Source: Thermincola carboxydiphila
GTDB lineage: Bacteria > Bacillota > Thermincolia > Thermincolales > UBA2595
Length of the DNA: 64,000 nt
Direction of reading: 5' to 3'
NCBI GenBank assembly: GCA_016841045.1
Contig: JAENZX010000005.1
Coordinates: 62,001-126,000 of the forward strand
Under the pieces are notes generated by a model, which made no database searches, had not been told where the DNA came from, and saw nothing but the letters and a program-made list of their open reading frames with translations. This document shows positions 52,755 to 61,870 of the stretch, in pieces (position 1 is the stretch's first letter; each line of letters opens with the position of its first letter). Made by a program: the position numbers and the translations under genes.

Positions 52755-52912
52755 AATCTGGATGTCTAATAGTGATTAATCCTCTTAAATCGACAAAAAA
52801 TTCAAAACTTTATTTAGTATTAACCTATGATAGGCAGTTTCTTAATTAAATGTTAACAATAGGTGGATAAAATTAGATAATAATAGAATTCATTAATAAA
52901 GTGAGAGATATT

Positions 52913-54133
52913 ATGAGTCTGATAAACCTTCTCGTGAATAAAAAGATGCCGCCGGAAAAAGCTTTCTTTCTGCGCCTGATTCAAAACAGAGATGTATCTA
53001 TATTATTTCAACCAATTTTAGATTTAGCAAATGGGGATATGTTTGGGATTGAAGCTCTATGCCGGGGGCCGGTAAACACCAGATACTACGATCCGGTAAC
53101 TCTCCTGACTTCCGGAGAAGATGTCGGGCTCCTTTATCCTTTGGAAAGTCTTATCCGTGAAGCTTCAATAAGGAAATTTAGCGGAATGAGGCTCTCTGCC
53201 AAATTATTCCTCAATTTAACTCCTAAAATCGTTAACGAACCGGGATTCGCCAAAGGTCAAACCAGAAGGCTTGTAAAGCATCTGGGTTTAAAACCCTGTC
53301 AGGTTATATTTGAAATTACAGAAAGAAGTTCAATTAAAGATTTTGCCAGCTTTAGAAAGGCCCTGGAACATTACAGAGAACAGGGCTTCCTGGTTGCAGT
53401 TGATGATGCAGGAGCGGGATATTCCAGCCTGCAGGCAATTGCAGAGCTTCATCCGGACTTCATAAAAGTGGATATGTCATTAATCAGGAACATTGACACT
53501 AATTCCACCAAAAGAGCGCTGTTGGAAACCTTTGTTACCTTTGCCGGGAAGATTAACTCCTCTCTAATAGCCGAGGGTATTGAAACAGAACAGGAATTGA
53601 ATACCATAAAAAATCTTGGAATAACTCTTGGACAAGGCTATCTTCTTGGAAAACCTCAGTCCGAGCCACCATGGCCTGAAGTAGCTCTACTTAAAGAAAA
53701 TTCCAAAACTATTACAGCAAACAGGGATTTAGCCCAAATCATAAGTATTGTGCCAACAATTACGAAAAATGCATTAATCAAAGATGCAATAAGCGTTTTT
53801 TGTAGTAATCCAAAATTTCCTGCTTTAGTGGTGAGTGAAGAAAAAAAAACCTTGGGTTTAGTAGTTAGGAATCATTTGTTTGACATTCTTGGTCCTCAAT
53901 ATAAAACTTCGGATTTCCTAAATCAGCCCCTCACTGCAGTAATGGATTCAAACCCTTTTATCATCAAATCCAGCCTTTCACTTTCTGTTATTTGTCAGCT
54001 TATAACCTATAGGGCAGATGTCAGATTAAACGATTTGGTAATTGTCACAGAGGACGAACAAGTTTTAGGAGTGATTTCTGTTTCACTCCTGTTTTCAAAA
54101 TACATTAACCAAACCATAAAAATCAGCAGATAA
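52913..54133 (+). CDS. EAL-CBS protein, probable c-di-GMP phosphodiesterase
   Basis: About 406 aa. The EAL domain (roughly residues 15-265) keeps the catalytic set: GIEALCRG (EAL), FLNLTP (Asn), FEITERS (Glu), VAVDDAGAGYSSL (DD), FIKVDMS (Lys), AEGIETEQEL (Glu) and GQGYLLGKP (Gln), so hydrolysis of cyclic di-GMP to pGpG is likely. Two CBS motifs fill the C-terminus (ALVVSEEKKTLGLVVRNHL; DLVIVTEDEQVLGVISVSLL), probably sensing an adenine nucleotide. The ATG at 52913 is preferred to a GTG four codons earlier. A chemoreceptor gene follows 29 bp downstream. Confidence 0.9.
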   Translation: MSLINLLVNKKMPPEKAFFLRLIQNRDVSILFQPILDLANGDMFGIEALCRGPVNTRYYDPVTLLTSGEDVGLLYPLESLIREASIRKFSGMRLSAKLFLNLTPKIVNEPGFAKGQTRRLVKHLGLKPCQVIFEITERSSIKDFASFRKALEHYREQGFLVAVDDAGAGYSSLQAIAELHPDFIKVDMSLIRNIDTNSTKRALLETFVTFAGKINSSLIAEGIETEQELNTIKNLGITLGQGYLLGKPQSEPPWPEVALLKENSKTITANRDLAQIISIVPTITKNALIKDAISVFCSNPKFPALVVSEEKKTLGLVVRNHLFDILGPQYKTSDFLNQPLTAVMDSNPFIIKSSLSLSVICQLITYRADVRLNDLVIVTEDEQVLGVISVSLLFSKYINQTIKISR

Positions 54134-54162
54134 AGATAAATTAAAAAGTTTCGGAGGGTCTT

Positions 54163-56037
54163 ATGATCAAATCACTGCGAGCTAAGTTGCTTTTGAGTTT
54201 TATGATTGTAACTGTGTCATTAAGTGCCGTAAGCATATTTGGATATAACAAATATGCGGAACAAGGTCAGCGAATAAAACATTTAGCCAACACAGATTTG
54301 GCACAAATGGAAATTATCTTTAAGCTTAATAATTTATTCAGGGAAAAGGTTAACTTTACTAAGGACGGTATCTTAGATGTCAGTTCCTTAAACAGAAAAA
54401 GGCTGGAAAAATCTCAAAAAAAGATTTTTGATTTGTTGGCAAAGGCTGAGCAAATGATTCAGGAAGATAAAAGAAGTGAAAAAAGCCAAATTGGACAATA
54501 TATAAAGAATCTCAGCAGCCTTCATAAAAAATACGATACAAATTTGGAGCAATTCATTAAAGCCAAAACAGCAGGTGATGCCGTCTTAAGTGAGGAACTG
54601 CTTAAGGAAAATGAAGCAATTGCCGGTCAAATCACCATAACTACAGATTCGTGGACTTTTGAGATAGCCAAAGAAGCTGATCAAAAGCTGAGAGAGGCTC
54701 AACATGATAGTAATTCAACATTGTTTCTAACGATAATGTTTATCATTTTTTCGGTTCTGGTTGCCACAATTATTGCGATTTATTTGGGCATTAAAATAAC
54801 CAGGCCTGTTAAACTCCTGGCAGAATCAGCATACAACATTTCAGAGGGAAATTTAACGATAGACCTTCCAGTGGTCAGGGCCAAAGATGAGTTGGGTACT
54901 CTCTCTGAAAGTTTCATAAAACTAAAGTCAAATCTTACTACAATAATTAAAGAAATAAGTAGCATGTCTGAAGAAGTAAGTACAAATTCTGATAAACTTT
55001 ATGAAAACACAGTGGAAGTAAGTAATGGCGGACAATTAATGAGCTCGTCAATAAATCAGGTAGTAGAGGGTATTCAAAAACAAAGTAGTATAGTCGAAGA
55101 AGCTGTATTGGTCATCCGCGAGTTTGATACGGCAATTGAACAAATAGCCACCAATGCATTTGACCAAACTCAGCAGATTAATGATACTACCCTGGCTGTA
55201 ACTCAAATGGCTCAGACAATTAATGAAATGGCAAAAAATGCACAGGAAGTTAGACAAGCAGCTGAACATACATTTTTATTTGCGCAAAAGGGAGGGACAG
55301 CTGTTAATAACTCAATCAAAGGAATGGAGTCAGTCAAAACTAATGTCCTTAATACGGCAGACAGAATTCACATACTGGGTGAACAATCAACAAAAATTGG
55401 AGCTATAATTCAGGTTATAGAGGATATTGCGGATCAAACCAATTTATTGGCCCTCAATGCGGCAATTGAAGCAGCAAGAGCGGGTGACCGGGGTAAAGGT
55501 TTTGCGGTAGTTGCTGATGAAGTACGTATTTTGGCCGAAAAATCCAGAAAAGCCACAAAGGAAATTACCCGTCTTATTGCAAGTATTCAGTTAGAAACTG
55601 CAAAAGTAATAGACTCTGTGGAAGATGGTACCCGGGAAGTGGAAAAAGGTTCTGCTCTGGCTCAGGATGCAGGTGCTGCTCTGGAGGACATTATCAACAC
55701 AATGCAGGTTACCCTGCAGCAGGTGGAGAACATTTCCCAGTCCACTGTTGAAATTGCTGAAAATAGTGATTCTGTAGTGCGGGTTATTCAAAGTCTTGCA
55801 GTTATTAGTGAAGAGAATGCAGCTACTACAGAACAAATGACAGCCGGCAGCCAACAGGTAGTTGATATCATAAAGGAAATTTCTTCTCTTTCAAGAACTG
55901 GAAATGATCTTGCTGAAAAGGCATCCTCTTCTGTAAATGAAATGAAACAGTCAGTATATGATATAAATAATTCTGCAAATGATTTATCAAATATGGCAAA
56001 TAGACTTCGACGGATGGTAAATCGATTCAAATTATAG
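54163..56037 (+). CDS. Methyl-accepting chemotaxis protein
   Basis: 624 aa membrane receptor. TM1 at about 9-28, a four-helix-bundle-like extracytoplasmic domain (29-185), TM2 (about 186-208), HAMP (about 209-262) and a long cytoplasmic signalling helix. The hairpin tip [20 protein letters not shown] is the CheA/CheW contact. CGGAGGG precedes the ATG. It lies between an EAL and a GGDEF gene, suggesting that motility signalling and c-di-GMP turnover are coordinated here. Ligand unknown. Confidence 0.95.
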   Translation: MIKSLRAKLLLSFMIVTVSLSAVSIFGYNKYAEQGQRIKHLANTDLAQMEIIFKLNNLFREKVNFTKDGILDVSSLNRKRLEKSQKKIFDLLAKAEQMIQEDKRSEKSQIGQYIKNLSSLHKKYDTNLEQFIKAKTAGDAVLSEELLKENEAIAGQITITTDSWTFEIAKEADQKLREAQHDSNSTLFLTIMFIIFSVLVATIIAIYLGIKITRPVKLLAESAYNISEGNLTIDLPVVRAKDELGTLSESFIKLKSNLTTIIKEISSMSEEVSTNSDKLYENTVEVSNGGQLMSSSINQVVEGIQKQSSIVEEAVLVIREFDTAIEQIATNAFDQTQQINDTTLAVTQMAQTINEMAKNAQEVRQAAEHTFLFAQKGGTAVNNSIKGMESVKTNVLNTADRIHILGEQSTKIGAIIQVIEDIADQTNLLALNAAIEAARAGDRGKGFAVVADEVRILAEKSRKATKEITRLIASIQLETAKVIDSVEDGTREVEKGSALAQDAGAALEDIINTMQVTLQQVENISQSTVEIAENSDSVVRVIQSLAVISEENAATTEQMTAGSQQVVDIIKEISSLSRTGNDLAEKASSSVNEMKQSVYDINNSANDLSNMANRLRRMVNRFKL

Positions 56038-56049
56038 AAGGTGTTGTTA

Positions 56050-56083
56050 AAGGGGGTGCCCGATTAATTACGGGCACCCCCTT
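56050..56083. terminator. Bidirectional terminator between the receptor and GGDEF genes
   Basis: AAGGGGGTGCCCG (56050-56062) pairs perfectly with CGGGCACCCCCTT (56071-56083), loop ATTAATTA. It includes the last codons and stop of the convergent GGDEF gene. Confidence 0.85.
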
Positions 56084-57110
56084 TGTGATTTTCAGAATGT
56101 TTTCGTTCAAAGACGACTGACGATCCTTCATTCTGTTTGGCGAACTTCTTTAATTCTGCTGCTATTTCACCAATTTCTAAGTAATTTTTAAATTTAAGAC
56201 TGGTGTTAGTTACTGCTGCCAGTGAGACAGTCATCAGAGGAAAACATTCCGTTTGGCCACGTCGGTTGGTGACTTCAATGAAGCCTTGTGACAGGTCATC
56301 AGAGTCGTAAAGCTTTCTGATATCTCTATCGAAGTTTTCAATAATGTATTTAGCTATAACTTTATCAATTTCCGGGTTAACTATTAATAAAAAATCATCT
56401 CCTCCAATATGTCCGAGAAAGCAATCTCTACATTCAGGAAATGCCAGGCTGTCATTTAATATTTGAGCTGTTAAGAGCAGAGCCTTGTCTCCTCTTTCAA
56501 AACCATACTTGTCATTAAAAGCCTTAAAGTTATCTAAATCTACATAGAATACTGTGAAAGGTTTATTATTTTCCACAAGTTCTTTTAGTTTTGCCTCAAT
56601 TACTAAGTTTCCCGGTAGACTGGTAAGTGGATTTGAATTATGGGCACAATAAATCTGTATTTTTGTTATGTTGTTAAGTAGACTCATTACGGAAACAGCA
56701 CCGATGTACTTACCGCTATCAACCACGATAATATCGTCATAAAGGGCTTGTTCAGTCCGGCTCATCGCTAGATGGGACACCTCTTCCAGAGGCATATACC
56801 GGTTTACAACCAAAGGCAGTCTGTCCATAATAAGTGCCACCGGTTTGTTTTCGTAAAGGGATACTCCATATTTCGATGCTAGATGGTAATATAACTTATT
56901 TTTCATGATCAAACCAACGGGAACTTCGTTTTTTACTACGACAATACCGGAAAAATTGTATTCGTTAAATATTTCTCTGACTTTGTAAACCGGAACTTCA
57001 TGCTCAACTGCTGGTATCGATTCTGCTATTTCACCAATTCTTATACCTAATCCGGGAAACTTATTATTATTTCCGTCACTATTATTTATAGAAGTTTGAA
57101 TAACCTTAAT
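56064..57110 (-). CDS. CBS-GGDEF protein, probable diguanylate cyclase, with a likely AUU start
   Basis: 348 aa if translation begins at ATT (57110). No ATG, GTG or TTG occurs in frame between the upstream in-frame TGA and a TTG at 56912, yet that stretch encodes the first CBS domain (AVEHEVPVYKVREIFNEYNF, then SGIVVVKNEVPVGLIMKNKL). GGGAG and GAGG lie 9 and 4 nt before the ATT. A second CBS follows (ALIMDRLPLVVNRYMPLEEV; DIIVVDSGKYIGAVSVMSL), then the GGDEF domain (YVDLDNFKAFNDKYGFERGD). The active-site loop reads GGDDF (236-240) rather than GGDEF/GGEEF. It likely makes c-di-GMP and mirrors the EAL-CBS protein. Confidence 0.85.
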   Translation of the reverse strand: MKVIQTSINNSDGNNNKFPGLGIRIGEIAESIPAVEHEVPVYKVREIFNEYNFSGIVVVKNEVPVGLIMKNKLYYHLASKYGVSLYENKPVALIMDRLPLVVNRYMPLEEVSHLAMSRTEQALYDDIIVVDSGKYIGAVSVMSLLNNITKIQIYCAHNSNPLTSLPGNLVIEAKLKELVENNKPFTVFYVDLDNFKAFNDKYGFERGDKALLLTAQILNDSLAFPECRDCFLGHIGGDDFLLIVNPEIDKVIAKYIIENFDRDIRKLYDSDDLSQGFIEVTNRRGQTECFPLMTVSLAAVTNTSLKFKNYLEIGEIAAELKKFAKQNEGSSVVFERKHSENHKGGARN

Positions 57111-57232
57111 AAGTCCTCACTCCCTTCAATTATTACATGATGGAATATTAACCCAGATAATTAATATAATTATACATTGGTTTCTTTGAGCACTAATTAA
57201 GACACTATTAAACTTAAGTTAACTATTTAGAA

Positions 57233-57256
57233 GACCCCGCGTTTTTACGCGGGGTC
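57233..57256. terminator. Perfect hairpin in the divergent region
   Basis: GACCCCGCGT (57233-57242) pairs perfectly with ACGCGGGGTC (57247-57256), loop TTTT. It sits between the divergent GGDEF and TPR genes with no gene ending there, so its role as terminator, attenuator or repeat is open. The rest of 57111-57452 shows no further feature. Confidence 0.55.
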
Positions 57257-57452
57257 GGTTAATATTTTTTATCTTCATTCTTAAATCTCTGAGCGGGGTA
57301 TTGCCCGAATTTTTCGCTTTAGAGTATTCAATGCCATTTGACAACTGTTAACTGCAAACTTTTTTTGTCATATTCTACTTCTTCACTCATATGTTTAATT
57401 GTAAATGGGTTTTATCCGCATAAAGTTTAATGTTAATCGGGGAGGGGTTGTT

Positions 57453-58505
57453 TTGAAGAAGGAAGACAACTTAAAAGTTGATGAGCAGATAGAAATGTTT
57501 GAAAAAGCAGTGAAGAACAACCCTAAGGATATTTGGTCTCTGATCCGGCTTGGTTATAGTTACACCAGGGCTAACAAGTATAAGGAAGCAATTAATGCCT
57601 ACAACCAGGCATTGAATCTTGATCCCGCAATGTATCTTGCACACTATGGGCTGGGTTACTCTTATATGAAATATAAAAACATTGATGAAGCAATAAAATC
57701 ATTCAAAAAGTCTTTGGAATACAACCCTGAATATATCCAGGCACACTACCGTCTGGGATACATTGCCTGTGAACAGCAGAGATACGAAGATGCTATAGAG
57801 CATCTTACAACACTGCTCAAGCTTGAGGAGAAACACGCTAAGGGCTGTTTCTGCCTTGGGAAGGCATACAATGCATTGGAACGGTGGGACAAAGCAATAG
57901 AAGTGCTGCGAAAGTCTGTAGAGTTAAATCCCAAATTCGAGTTTGCCTGGTACCAGATAAGCCTGTCATATGTAGGAAAAAGGGAATACCAGAAAGCCCT
58001 TGAGACCTTGCAGAAGGCAACTGAAATAAATCCCAGGCTGGAATATATATATGACCAGATGGGACGCATTTACATGAGACTCCGCCGCATAAAAGAAGCT
58101 ATAGAAATGCACTCAAAAGCCGTGGAGATTGCTCCCAAGTTGGGCTATTTGTGGAAAAACCTGGGGGTGGCGTATCTTCGTGATAATAGGTATTGGGAAG
58201 CCATAGCAAGTCTAAACAGATCCCTTGAAATAAATAGGAGTAATGGTACATCACATTACTATCTCGGATGTTCCTACCAGTATCTTGGTGAGCAGGAGCT
58301 CAGCATAAAGCATTTCAAAGAAACCTTGAGACTGCTTCCCAACCATCAAAAAGCAAAGATCCAGCTTCAAGCATTAGAAAAAACTGTTACACCAAAGGAA
58401 CCCATTGTTGAACAACATAACGAACCTGAACCTGTGGTAACAGAAGATATTAATGACAGATTAAAGCAGCTTAGAGCAAAATGGAGAGAGAATAGCCCTT
58501 CATAA
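57453..58505 (+). CDS. TPR-repeat protein
   Basis: 350 aa, TTG start at 57453 with GGGGAGGGG upstream. About eight consecutive 34-residue tetratricopeptide repeats fill residues 15-310 (for example AINAYNQALNLDPAMYLAHY, AIKSFKKSLEYNPEYIQAHY, ALETLQKATEINPRLEYIYD). The C-terminal 45 residues are charged and probably disordered. No signal peptide or membrane helix; a cytoplasmic protein-interaction scaffold is likely. A second TPR gene follows after 364 bp, but the two are not obvious duplicates. Confidence 0.85.
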   Translation: MKKEDNLKVDEQIEMFEKAVKNNPKDIWSLIRLGYSYTRANKYKEAINAYNQALNLDPAMYLAHYGLGYSYMKYKNIDEAIKSFKKSLEYNPEYIQAHYRLGYIACEQQRYEDAIEHLTTLLKLEEKHAKGCFCLGKAYNALERWDKAIEVLRKSVELNPKFEFAWYQISLSYVGKREYQKALETLQKATEINPRLEYIYDQMGRIYMRLRRIKEAIEMHSKAVEIAPKLGYLWKNLGVAYLRDNRYWEAIASLNRSLEINRSNGTSHYYLGCSYQYLGEQELSIKHFKETLRLLPNHQKAKIQLQALEKTVTPKEPIVEQHNEPEPVVTEDINDRLKQLRAKWRENSPS

Positions 58506-58869
58506 TATTTTTTAACAGCAGTTTCGTTATTTTTTATATTGTTATTTTTATAATGTTAGGAAATAACGAATAAGTGAGAGTTTTGACTTCTTTTATCAAG
58601 CACAATGAATGTATATCGACATAGAAACAAAATATCCTCAGCAACTTTTTTCTGTCACAGGCCTACAGTCTCTTTTAAAATTACATCGTAAGGACTTTTT
58701 TGCCTGAAATCCCCCAAAATCTCCTAGCGGTATAGCGGGGGATTTTCTGTCATTTTATAGAGGTATTTGACGTACGATTCTTACTGTTTCTAGCAGGGAA
58801 AGGTTTCTCTCCGATAGAAAAGTTAGATAAAATCAGGGTTATTAAAACAAAAGGGGAGAGATTTTTAGA
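58506..58869. other. Intergenic region between the two TPR genes
   Basis: No gene seen. An AT-rich inverted repeat (TTCGTTATTT with AAATAACGAA, about 58523-58572) follows the first TPR gene, and AAATCCCCC (58707-58715) pairs with GGGGGATTT (58737-58745) followed by TCT, a probable terminator ahead of the second TPR gene. Confidence 0.5.
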
Positions 58870-60078
58870 ATGGGAAACCTTGTTTTACAGCATAAGAAAG
58901 TATCAGACGCAGCAAAAATGGGGATTTTGAAAAAATTATCTTATAAATTTCTGCCGACTGCCACTCTGTATGCCTTTGCAGGTCTGCTTTTTGAAACTAT
59001 TGGTGATGAAGACAGGGCCATAAAATACTATTCAGGGTCAGCGGTCTTAAATCCGGAAAAAAGCTATCTTCACTACAAAATCGGACAGCTGCAGTACAAG
59101 AAGGGATGCATCAAAGAAGCGGCAAAATCTTTTCGCAAGGCAGCTCATCTAAGTCAGGAGGTCGCTTCAGTATTTTGGGTAGGAACCAGCCCGTCCAATA
59201 AAATTCCAGTATCTCCTTCAGATCGTGCAGAGGTTAATCTGGAACTTATACACAATCCTAATTCAGTGAAGGCTTTGATAACAAAGGGAAAGGATTACTA
59301 CAACAGAGGTTTGTTCAAGGAAGCCAGTTCCTGCTTTAAGAAGGCTCTGGACTTTGAGCCTGATGAACCCGAAGGGCTTCTATATTACGGACTCTGTTTA
59401 TGCAATACCAGAGACTATGAGAAGGCCCTGGAATGCTTTACAAAGAGTGCCTGCATTAGGCAAAACAACCCTGCTGTTTTTGTAAATATGGGCTTGTGCC
59501 ACAGTTATCTTGGCAATCACCAGCAGGCAGTGAAGTGTTATAATAATGCCGAGAATCTAGGTTTAATCAATGTGGAACTGCTGAATAATAAGGGCTTTTC
59601 ATTGGTGGAGCTATCGATGTACAATGAGGCACTAAAATGTTATCAACTCGCACTGGAATTAAATCCTGAAGACCTCACTTTACTGAGCAATAAAGGTACA
59701 TGCCTCTGTAAAGCAGGACGCCATGCTGAGGCTCTCAAGTTTTTTGATAAGGCTTTAAAAATCCATCAGCAGGATAGTATGCTCCTCAATAACAAAGCCC
59801 TCTGTCTTGAAGCGGTGGGCCGTTTAAGCGAAGCACTGCATTGCTATAACAAAGCATTAGATATAGATCCTAAGAATTCTACTCTTCTAATAAACAAGGG
59901 TGGCTGCCTCGCTAAACTGAATAGGTTCTATGAAGCGCTGGCCTGTTTCAATAAGGCCATCAGGTTCGATCCTGGTAATCGCGAAGTCTGGAGCTTCAAA
60001 GCTGATATATATGAAAAAATGGGTGAAAACGGAGAAGCAATTGACTGTTATAACAAAGCACTGGGATTGGTCGATTAA
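58870..60078 (+). CDS. TPR-repeat protein
   Basis: 402 aa, ATG with AAAGGGGAG upstream. TPR-like helices begin near residue 33 and about nine repeats run to the end (AIKYYSGSAVLNPEKSYLHY, ALECFTKSACIRQNNPAVFV, ALKCYQLALELNPEDLTLLS, AIDCYNKALGLVD). From residue 205 they have a distinctive LLxNKGxCL start to each repeat, indicating recent internal duplication. A linker at 97-120 (SVFWVGTSPSNKIPVSPSDR) breaks the array. Probable interaction scaffold; partner unknown. Confidence 0.85.
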   Translation: MGNLVLQHKKVSDAAKMGILKKLSYKFLPTATLYAFAGLLFETIGDEDRAIKYYSGSAVLNPEKSYLHYKIGQLQYKKGCIKEAAKSFRKAAHLSQEVASVFWVGTSPSNKIPVSPSDRAEVNLELIHNPNSVKALITKGKDYYNRGLFKEASSCFKKALDFEPDEPEGLLYYGLCLCNTRDYEKALECFTKSACIRQNNPAVFVNMGLCHSYLGNHQQAVKCYNNAENLGLINVELLNNKGFSLVELSMYNEALKCYQLALELNPEDLTLLSNKGTCLCKAGRHAEALKFFDKALKIHQQDSMLLNNKALCLEAVGRLSEALHCYNKALDIDPKNSTLLINKGGCLAKLNRFYEALACFNKAIRFDPGNREVWSFKADIYEKMGENGEAIDCYNKALGLVD

Positions 60079-60083
60079 ACGTC

Positions 60084-60127
60084 AATCGGGGTGATCTGGT
60101 TTATACCGGATCAACCCGATTTAATTT
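60084..60127 (+). terminator. Terminator after the second TPR gene
   Basis: AATCGGG...TGATCTGG (60084-60099) pairs with CCGGATCAACCCGATT (60106-60121), loop TTTATA, followed by TAATTTTT. Confidence 0.9.
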
Positions 60128-60261
60128 TTGAGAAATTTGCAAAAAATTTTGAATAATTTGCAGGAATGTCAATGATAATCTCGAAACATATTGAAATTAT
60201 AAAGTAATTTCTTCAAATTAGTGAATACTAATAGTAAAATAATTTTAAGAGGGGTATTTGT

Positions 60262-61002
60262 GTGAAAACCCACCTTGTCGAAATGTTTTCATCAGTTCAG
60301 GGTGAAGGACTTTACCTCGGGGTTAAACAGATTTTTATCAGGTTTGCAGGTTGCAATCTTAAATGTAAATACTGTGACACACCCTTTGAGCAAAAGTCCG
60401 AATTTCGGGTAGAGGTTCCTGTATGTTCAGGCAAGTTCGATTTATACCAAAATCCTGTTACTCCGGAAGAGACAATCAGTATAATAGACAGACTTAACTC
60501 AAAGCAGTGTCATAGTGTCAGTCTGACTGGAGGAGAACCACTGCTTCATACGGATTTTATCAAGCAAATTGGAGGACCGGTCGGACAGCGGGGATTAAAA
60601 ATTTATCTTGAAACCAATGGCACCCTTTCAGACGAGCTTTTAGAAGTTATAAACCTGATTGATATTATCAGTATGGATATTAAGCTTCCATCATCTACAG
60701 GGTGTGGTGAGTTATGGTCCACTCACGAGAAGTTTTTAAGAATTGGACAGTATAGACAAATTTTTGTCAAGATAGTTGTAACTTCTGAAACCTCTGAAGA
60801 AGAATTTATAAAAGCCTGTGAAACCATAAGAAGAGTCGATGAAAACATACCTTTGGTTATTCAGCCCGTAACTTCTCACCATGGTTTTCCCGACAGTAAC
60901 CCGTCCCTTGGTAAGATAATAGGGCTTCAGGAGTTAGGACTCCGGTGTCTAAATGACGTAAGGATTATACCTCAGACACATAAATATTTGGGACTACTTT
61001 AA
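60262..61002 (+). CDS. queE: 7-carboxy-7-deazaguanine synthase QueE
   Basis: 246 aa radical SAM enzyme, GTG start behind GAGGGG. It rearranges 6-carboxytetrahydropterin to 7-carboxy-7-deazaguanine on the way to queuosine. [20 protein letters not shown] and [13 protein letters not shown] hold the CxxxCxxC cluster motif (here C31, C35, C38), and LTGGEPLLH and YLETNGTL complete the family pattern. The next gene, folE, supplies the pterin precursor from GTP; queC and queD are not in the window. Confidence 0.94.
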   Translation: MKTHLVEMFSSVQGEGLYLGVKQIFIRFAGCNLKCKYCDTPFEQKSEFRVEVPVCSGKFDLYQNPVTPEETISIIDRLNSKQCHSVSLTGGEPLLHTDFIKQIGGPVGQRGLKIYLETNGTLSDELLEVINLIDIISMDIKLPSSTGCGELWSTHEKFLRIGQYRQIFVKIVVTSETSEEEFIKACETIRRVDENIPLVIQPVTSHHGFPDSNPSLGKIIGLQELGLRCLNDVRIIPQTHKYLGLL

Positions 61003-61009
61003 GGAGGTT

Positions 61010-61579
61010 ATGTTGTTGTTTGATCAGGAGAAGATAGAAAAGGCTGTTACCATGATACTTGAAGCAATCGGAGAGGATCCTGAACGTGAAGGACTTAGGG
61101 ACACTCCCAAAAGAGTTGCCAGGATGTATAAAGAAGTTTTCTGTGGCTTGCACGACGATCCAAGACAGTACTTGAAGGTGCTTTTTAATGAAGACCACGA
61201 GGAAATGGTACTCGTCAAAGATATCCCCTTTTATTCGATGTGCGAACACCATTTGCTTCCCTTTTTTGGCAAAGCTCACGTTGCGTATATACCGAGTAAA
61301 GGAAAGATAACCGGTTTGTCAAAACTTGCCAGGACAGTTGAGCTTATTGCTAAAAGACCCCAGCTTCAGGAACGGTTAACAAGTGATATTGCTGATATGA
61401 TTATGGATACATTAAAACCATTGGGAGTTATGGTGGTTGTGGAAGCAGAACATATGTGTATGACTATGAGAGGTGTTAAAAAGCCGGGGTCAATGACGCT
61501 GACCTCTGCAGTCCGTGGTCTTTTTAAAACTAAGGGAACTACAAGAGCTGAAGCTTTTGCTCTCATAAGGGGACACTAA
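61010..61579 (+). CDS. folE: GTP cyclohydrolase I, type IA
   Basis: 189 aa. It opens GTP to dihydroneopterin triphosphate, the entry step for folate and for queuosine via the neighbouring que[36 protein letters not shown] (zinc Cys and HH), and [17 protein letters not shown] (second zinc Cys) are intact, so this is the zinc-dependent form. AAGGAGG is only 2 nt before the ATG at 61010; TTG codons at 61013 or 61016 have more usual spacing and may be the real start. Confidence 0.95.
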   Translation: MLLFDQEKIEKAVTMILEAIGEDPEREGLRDTPKRVARMYKEVFCGLHDDPRQYLKVLFNEDHEEMVLVKDIPFYSMCEHHLLPFFGKAHVAYIPSKGKITGLSKLARTVELIAKRPQLQERLTSDIADMIMDTLKPLGVMVVVEAEHMCMTMRGVKKPGSMTLTSAVRGLFKTKGTTRAEAFALIRGH

Positions 61580-61654
61580 TTACCGGACAGGCTGCTTGAT
61601 TTATTTCATAAAGTTGGATAAAATAATCTCAGGCTATTTGGAAGGGGTCCCACT

Positions 61655-61831
61655 ATGGAGGAAAAACAAGATAAATTGGAGCTCATTGCTGCCAAAGGAT
61701 TTAAGCAGTATGATGAGATGTATAAAATAGTAGATTACCTTAATAAAAATCTAAAACATAAAAATGTGATGTTTGGCCTTACAAAAAACAAGGAAAACGG
61801 CTCTATGACAATTTCAATATATGAAGTATAA
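61655..61831 (+). CDS. ypmA: YpmA-like protein (DUF4264)
   Basis: 58 aa. Starts MEEKQDKLELIAAKGFKQYD and contains YKIVDYLNKNLKHKNVMFGL and TISIYEV. The pattern of a short Lys/Glu-rich N-terminus, YK[LI]VDYLN, a FGL strand and a terminal TIY strand matches B. subtilis YpmA; function unknown. GGAAGGGG lies 7-8 nt upstream of the ATG. Enclosed by folE and surE, with its own terminator. Confidence 0.8.
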   Translation: MEEKQDKLELIAAKGFKQYDEMYKIVDYLNKNLKHKNVMFGLTKNKENGSMTISIYEV

Positions 61832-61852
61832 AGCAGGTTATCCTGCTTTTTT
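61831..61852 (+). terminator. Terminator after ypmA
   Basis: AGCAGG (61832-61837) pairs with CCTGCT (61842-61847), loop TTAT, followed by TTTTT. Confidence 0.8.
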
Positions 61853-61870
61853 CTCTAAGGAGGAAGCATT

